DNA of 45,686 nt from UBA8106 sp913052135 (GTDB lineage Bacteria > Acidobacteriota > Vicinamibacteria > Vicinamibacterales > UBA823). Position numbers and translations under genes: made by a program. This document shows positions 41,959 through 45,686 of the stretch, in pieces. The stretch covers positions 1-45,686 of the forward strand of contig CAJXDY010000015.1 in the NCBI GenBank assembly GCA_913052135.1, written 5' to 3'. The notes beneath the pieces are model-generated. The model was not told the DNA's origin. It saw only the letters and a list, made by a program, of their open reading frames with translations, and ran no database searches. The stretch's first letter is position 1; the number at the start of each line of letters is the position of its first letter.

Positions 41959-43116
41959 ATGCACGACGCTGAACGCGGGTTATTTGAGCTTGGGCGCGGT
42001 CGCCCCTTGTTGGTCACCAGGCCACACGGCCAGGAGTCCGAACCCACATTGGTCGCCACCGTGGAGGGTCTCACCCTTGAGACTCTCACCCAGATCCAGC
42101 AGTTCCATAATAAACCCGTTCGTCTAGTCGTTACACACCATCGAGCTGAGGTAATGGGCTTCACCCGCTCCATCGACGCAGCATGCAAGCCGCCGACCCA
42201 TCAACGTGGCGGCGCGGTGAGTATAGGCCTCACTGATGAAATACGGCCGGACCAGATTTTGCATCTGTCCAGCGCACGAGAGACATACACCACGGACTCC
42301 CTTGATCTACGAGCAGCTTCGGCGCCTGAAGCTGGCGGTATTACATTGGCTCGACTCGCTCGGTTACTGCCCGCCATTGTGAGCGCGCCTGTGGATGAGG
42401 ACAAAGTACCGGCCGTGCGAACATTTCTTGAGAATGGCAGCATTCTCGCTGCGACGACCACACACATCGACGCGATGACGGCTGACTCTCCGGTGGTGTT
42501 GACCCATGTCAGTGACGGGCCGGTTCCACTCAAAGAGATGGAGGACACCCGCTTCATGTTGTTTCGTGAAGCCAACGGAATGTTTGAACACGTGGCGGTG
42601 CTGAGCGGGCCACGAGAAGACTGGCCCGACCCGGTGCCTGTACGAATCCACTCCGCCTGCTTCACTGGCGATCTTTTTGGAAGCCTCCGTTGCGACTGTG
42701 GCGAGCAATTGCGTGGCAGTTTACGTCACTTTGCAGCACACGGCGGTGGCGTGCTGCTATATCTGGCACAAGAGGGGCGAGGTATCGGCCTTGGCAACAA
42801 GCTTCGTGCGTACTCCTTACAGCAGCAGAACCTGGATACAGTCGAGGCAGACAACACGTTGGGCTTTGATGCCGATGAGCGACAATTCGATGCAGCGGTG
42901 CAGATGTTGCAGCACCTACAGATCGAGCGCGTGCAACTCTTAACGAATAACCCCAACAAGGTGCAAGCCGTTCGGGACGCCGGTATCCAGGTGGTCGATC
43001 GGCAACCTATCTATGGAACCCTCAACGACTACAATCTGTCGTACGTCAAAACGAAGGCGACCCGGTCCGGACACTGGCTTTCCGAGCTTCTGTCCGGCGC
43101 GGCGACTGGCAAATAG
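41959..43116 (+). CDS. ribA: GTP cyclohydrolase II with degenerate RibB-like N-terminal domain
   Basis: 385 residues. The C-terminal half is a complete GTP cyclohydrolase II: zinc cysteines Cys234, Cys245 and Cys247 (CFTGDLFGSLRCDC), QEGRGIGL, KLRAY with the conserved Tyr285, and LGFDADERQF with Asp306 and Arg308, the catalytic pair. It should open GTP to the ribosylaminopyrimidine that starts riboflavin-type routes. The N-terminal about 190 residues resemble the RibB fold in layout but lack the DEDRENEGD signature, so no DHBP synthase activity is expected. Similar standalone proteins occur, as I recall, in alphaproteobacteria. It is separate from any visible rib operon. Confidence 0.92.
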   Translation: MHDAERGLFELGRGRPLLVTRPHGQESEPTLVATVEGLTLETLTQIQQFHNKPVRLVVTHHRAEVMGFTRSIDAACKPPTHQRGGAVSIGLTDEIRPDQILHLSSARETYTTDSLDLRAASAPEAGGITLARLARLLPAIVSAPVDEDKVPAVRTFLENGSILAATTTHIDAMTADSPVVLTHVSDGPVPLKEMEDTRFMLFREANGMFEHVAVLSGPREDWPDPVPVRIHSACFTGDLFGSLRCDCGEQLRGSLRHFAAHGGGVLLYLAQEGRGIGLGNKLRAYSLQQQNLDTVEADNTLGFDADERQFDAAVQMLQHLQIERVQLLTNNPNKVQAVRDAGIQVVDRQPIYGTLNDYNLSYVKTKATRSGHWLSELLSGAATGK

Positions 43117-43129
43117 GATCACGGCCTGA

Positions 43130-43963
43130 TCAGACTAAGCGTTCCACGGGGAAGGCCTTTGCGTCTTCGATAATTCTCGCGAGTACCGTTCCGTAAGACG
43201 TCACAAGACGTTGGCCCATGTCGGCATCTGCCAAGCGTGTATCTCCTGTCACACCAGACGGATGAAGATCGCCAGCGAGCCATGAAAAAGACGCTGTTGA
43301 ATCTTCAGGGCTCAGGAACTGTAAGGTGGCAGCCAGATCCTGACCCAGTGACCTGTTATGTGGAAGGGTGTCGAGCCGCACGCGTTCGGGATGCAGATGT
43401 AACATCATCGCGGTTTCAACGGCGCCGCCATGAAATCCGTGACGCCATTCTGCAGCGGGCAGTTTTACATCCACCGGACGCGGAAAGCGAAAGTAGTTGG
43501 CGTGGACGACCAGTAGGTTATGCTCTTCGCGCAGTCGCAGCCCCGCCGGAGCCATTGCGGGAGGGTTACCCCCATGACTATTGGCTAGGAGAAGACGTTT
43601 GACGCCGCATGCTGCCACAGTACTCCCGGTTTCGTAAATACGCTGGCTGAGTTGTTCGTGAGTGACGCTGACGGTTGCTGGGAAGCGTGCGTGTTCACGA
43701 CTGGCACCCACGGCTTGCATTGGCAAGACCCACGCCGGAAAATTGTCCGGCAGTTGACGGAAGGCACTGGAGAGAAGGCCTAGCCCGATGTCTACATCCG
43801 TGGAGGGTGGAAGATGGGGACCATGTTGTTCCGTGGCCGCGAGTGGAAGAATCAACACCGGGTCCTGAGCCACGACGTCTTTCGCTTCGGCGTTGGTCAG
43901 GGCGTGCCAGTACGGAATCGACCTATCAGGTTCGACTGATTCGTGAATGGTCCTGTGCGTCAT
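43130..43963 (-). CDS. Creatininase-family amidohydrolase (ArfB/MftE-like)
   Basis: 277-residue metal-dependent hydrolase. Metal-binding residues are visible: EQHGPHLPPSTD (Glu45, His47, Asp56), NSHGGN (His130) and FHGGAVET (Glu183). The family includes creatininase, the FAPy deformylase ArfB of archaeal riboflavin/F420 synthesis, and the mycofactocin peptidase MftE. Next to GTP cyclohydrolase II and a RibD-type reductase, the ArfB-like role (removing formyl from a formylaminopyrimidine) is the most natural guess; no mycofactocin genes are nearby. Its start overlaps the FkbM-type gene by 38 bp, and it is convergent with ribA (13 bp apart). Confidence 0.87.
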   Translation of the reverse strand: MTHRTIHESVEPDRSIPYWHALTNAEAKDVVAQDPVLILPLAATEQHGPHLPPSTDVDIGLGLLSSAFRQLPDNFPAWVLPMQAVGASREHARFPATVSVTHEQLSQRIYETGSTVAACGVKRLLLANSHGGNPPAMAPAGLRLREEHNLLVVHANYFRFPRPVDVKLPAAEWRHGFHGGAVETAMMLHLHPERVRLDTLPHNRSLGQDLAATLQFLSPEDSTASFSWLAGDLHPSGVTGDTRLADADMGQRLVTSYGTVLARIIEDAKAFPVERLV

Positions 43964-44729
43964 GAGCAGGTGTGGATAGCAGTCTGGCGTATAAATCGCC
44001 CGATGACAAGTTGCTCGCCCCGCTTTGTAACCAGGCTGTCATTCGGTCATTGGTCAGCCAGCCATCGAAGAGGAAGCGACGTTCTTCGCCCGATACAGCG
44101 TTAAACTCATACACTCCTAACTCCGTTAAACGTTGCAAGCATGACAAGGCCACGTCTAGTCCACCCTGCACAAATTCGAAGGACACTTGGGGCAACGGTT
44201 GGGTGACTCCCGCCAGGACTTCGGCTTCGTAACCCTCCACGTCGATTTTGCAGAATTGCGGGACACCGTACAGGCCGATCAAGTGATCCAACGTTACGAC
44301 TGGGACCACCTCATGTTCTTCCCAACGGACGTGGCGAAAACTTTGGTTAACGGCTGGTAGCGTTTGTCGCCACGTAGTGGCCAGCGTCGACAGCGTGGGT
44401 GTGCGCCGACTCAGCGCGAGCGACGCATGTGCAAGTGTACGACCAACTGCTTCAGCCCGTATGGTGATCCGATCATGCCGTCGCACAAGGCGGCGCAGCC
44501 AGGGCACGATGTGAGGTTGTGGTTCAAGAGCAACAACGCGCGCGCCAAGGGTGGCAAATGCCACAGCACGATCCCCCAAGTGAGCACCCACGTCGAATAC
44601 CAGGTCGCCGGGCGTGACCATCGAGCGATAAAACTGGCACAAGCGGCGCTGATATCCAGGGCGCCAGTACATGATCAGTGATCGGCACACCCCGAACCAT
44701 GTCGCAATGCGGGCAACGAGGTCGGTCAT
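43926..44729 (-). CDS. FkbM-family methyltransferase
   Basis: 267 residues from the ATG at 44729, which overlaps the stop of the upstream sulfatase-like gene by 4 bp (ATGA); an in-frame extension to 44864 is therefore unlikely. SAM motif I VFDVGAHLGDRAVAF is followed by VVALEPQPHIVPWLRR. The FkbM signature FCKIDVEGYEAEVLAG is clear. Such enzymes usually O-methylate sugars or small-molecule hydroxyls. It overlaps the creatininase-family gene at its 3' end by 38 bp, so the three leftward genes form one transcript. Confidence 0.88.
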   Translation of the reverse strand: MTDLVARIATWFGVCRSLIMYWRPGYQRRLCQFYRSMVTPGDLVFDVGAHLGDRAVAFATLGARVVALEPQPHIVPWLRRLVRRHDRITIRAEAVGRTLAHASLALSRRTPTLSTLATTWRQTLPAVNQSFRHVRWEEHEVVPVVTLDHLIGLYGVPQFCKIDVEGYEAEVLAGVTQPLPQVSFEFVQGGLDVALSCLQRLTELGVYEFNAVSGEERRFLFDGWLTNDRMTAWLQSGASNLSSGDLYARLLSTPAHDAQDHSRISRT

Positions 44730-45686
44730 TTCGGATCCCGTGACAAAGAAGGGGCGGCCTGTGTGACTGGTCGACTGAAGGCGTGTACGAACCAATCTCG
44801 GAAGACGTCCATCCGTCGCGGAGGTTGATCGGGATGAGGCAATGTGCCACGAGCAAAACCCCACGCGACAAACGGTTCAACCAGGTCCGGATCGCCGCTG
44901 ATCACATGCACGGGAACGGCTCGACTGGCATGGTCATCGGTGATTAGCGGTGCGGGCTGATGATCGCCCAAGACAATCACTAACGTCCGATCATCGACGT
45001 AGCGTTCGGCGTACCCGATCATCGCATTCAAGGCATAGTCGACCGAATGGGCATAAGCTTCTTGGATGCGGGTCCGGTCACGCCAAAGATCCTCGGGACG
45101 CTCCCCGGCGTGTTCCCACGGTTCAAACACCGATCCATCGCCAATGCTGTCCCAGTCCTCGATCACTGGAAGAATCGGAGTCCACGGCGCGTGACTGCTG
45201 ATCAGACTCAGCTCGGCGAAGACGGGTGGCGTGCGTGACGTAGCGTCGGTGGTGCGGGTGGTTCGCACGGTGTGTTCGAAGAACGACCAGACAAACTGGT
45301 CTGGCATGGTGACCCAGTTTAAGGGTGGTCCGGCATAGGCAATATTGCGTTCGGTCAGGATCTGATCGTACCCAAGCCGTGTGCCTTCCGGCCAAACGCG
45401 AGTGATGCCCGGCATGATCGCCACGGTCCGGTGGCCCGCGCGGTGAAAATCGTCAATCAATGTTTCACGCTCACTCGCCAGCAAGAGGTCGTAGCGCAGT
45501 TGGTTGTCCAACCAGGTTCCACTAAGGAGGGATCCGTGTGCAAGCCACGATTGTCCGCCCTGAATCGGCGAAACGAACAGCCCGGTGGCCACGTGCAAGT
45601 TGGCTTTGGTCATCCGGCTTGCGAATTCGTGCAGTCGTGGCTGAATAACCGGTGCATACCGTGGGTCGTCGAGGGCAGACACGCCA
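44726..45686 (-). CDS. Alkaline-phosphatase-superfamily (sulfatase-like) protein, partial
   Basis: The gene enters from the right edge; about 320 C-terminal residues are visible and the true start is outside. Matching features of the sulfatase / phosphoethanolamine-transferase superfamily are GGQSWLAHGSLLSGTWLDN early in the fragment, VFAELSLISSHAPWTP in the middle, and LVIVLGDHQPAPLI, where Asp and His would bind metal. It may be a sulfatase, a phosphodiesterase or a transferase of phospho-head groups; the missing N-terminus (nucleophile, membrane helices) would decide. It is coupled by 4 bp to the FkbM-type gene. Confidence 0.8.
   Translation of the reverse strand, partial: GVSALDDPRYAPVIQPRLHEFASRMTKANLHVATGLFVSPIQGGQSWLAHGSLLSGTWLDNQLRYDLLLASERETLIDDFHRAGHRTVAIMPGITRVWPEGTRLGYDQILTERNIAYAGPPLNWVTMPDQFVWSFFEHTVRTTRTTDATSRTPPVFAELSLISSHAPWTPILPVIEDWDSIGDGSVFEPWEHAGERPEDLWRDRTRIQEAYAHSVDYALNAMIGYAERYVDDRTLVIVLGDHQPAPLITDDHASRAVPVHVISGDPDLVEPFVAWGFARGTLPHPDQPPRRMDVFRDWFVHAFSRPVTQAAPSLSRDPK

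Noticed and set aside
1..45686. CRISPR array, insertion sequence or rRNA operon
   Set aside because: No regularly spaced repeat array, transposase or rRNA-like sequence was seen on either strand.

Overview
The window looks like the chromosomal replication-origin region of an uncultured, free-living, Gram-negative-type bacterium, most likely an Acidobacteriota of the Vicinamibacteria type. The phylum is inferred from protein style (for example the small lipoprotein after gyrA), not from an rRNA gene. Base composition is intermediate, with an AT-rich core around dnaA/dnaN and visibly more GC-rich sequence at the right end. There is no rRNA, CRISPR array or recognisable transposase.

Left part (1-14.8 kb): a leftward block rpmH-rnpA-yidD-yidC-khpB(jag)-mnmE-mnmG diverges from rightward dnaA-dnaN-gyrB-gyrA. 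DnaA boxes occur both upstream of dnaA (three TTTTCCACA-type sites) and in the dnaA-dnaN spacer (one perfect box and three variants at 44-52 bp intervals), so the origin looks bipartite. rpmH is short but clearly readable at 6289-6426.

Middle (14.8-36.9 kb): a lipoprotein gene is followed by a tightly overlapping ten-gene Mrp/Mbh-like cation/proton antiporter operon with three large antiporter-type subunits and split MrpA C-terminal domains. Then come housekeeping genes: a UvrD/PcrA helicase, a CysK-like PLP enzyme, a Tat-exported NADP-binding protein, a 39-aa membrane peptide inside a 15-bp inverted repeat, glmS, glmU, a TPR protein, rsmI, a DUF885 protein, an FmdB-type zinc ribbon, galU, serS and tRNA-Ser(UGA). 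GlmS, GlmU and GalU supply UDP-sugars for envelope and glycan synthesis.

Right part (36.9 kb to the edge): directly after tRNA-Ser lies an accessory-looking biosynthetic locus. It encodes a CDP-alcohol phosphatidyltransferase, a zinc-less medium-chain dehydrogenase, a PTPS/QueD-fold protein lacking the classical catalytic triad, a GT4 glycosyltransferase, a SAM methyltransferase, a RibD-type reductase, GTP cyclohydrolase II with a degenerate N-terminal domain, a creatininase-family (ArfB/MftE-like) hydrolase, an FkbM-type methyltransferase and an alkaline-phosphatase-superfamily protein cut by the window edge. Together these suggest a dedicated route from GTP through a ribosylaminopyrimidine to a glycosylated, methylated and possibly lipid- or phospho-linked pterin/pyrimidine-like product. 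No characterised pathway that I know has this gene set. It is the best candidate in the window for an undescribed system.
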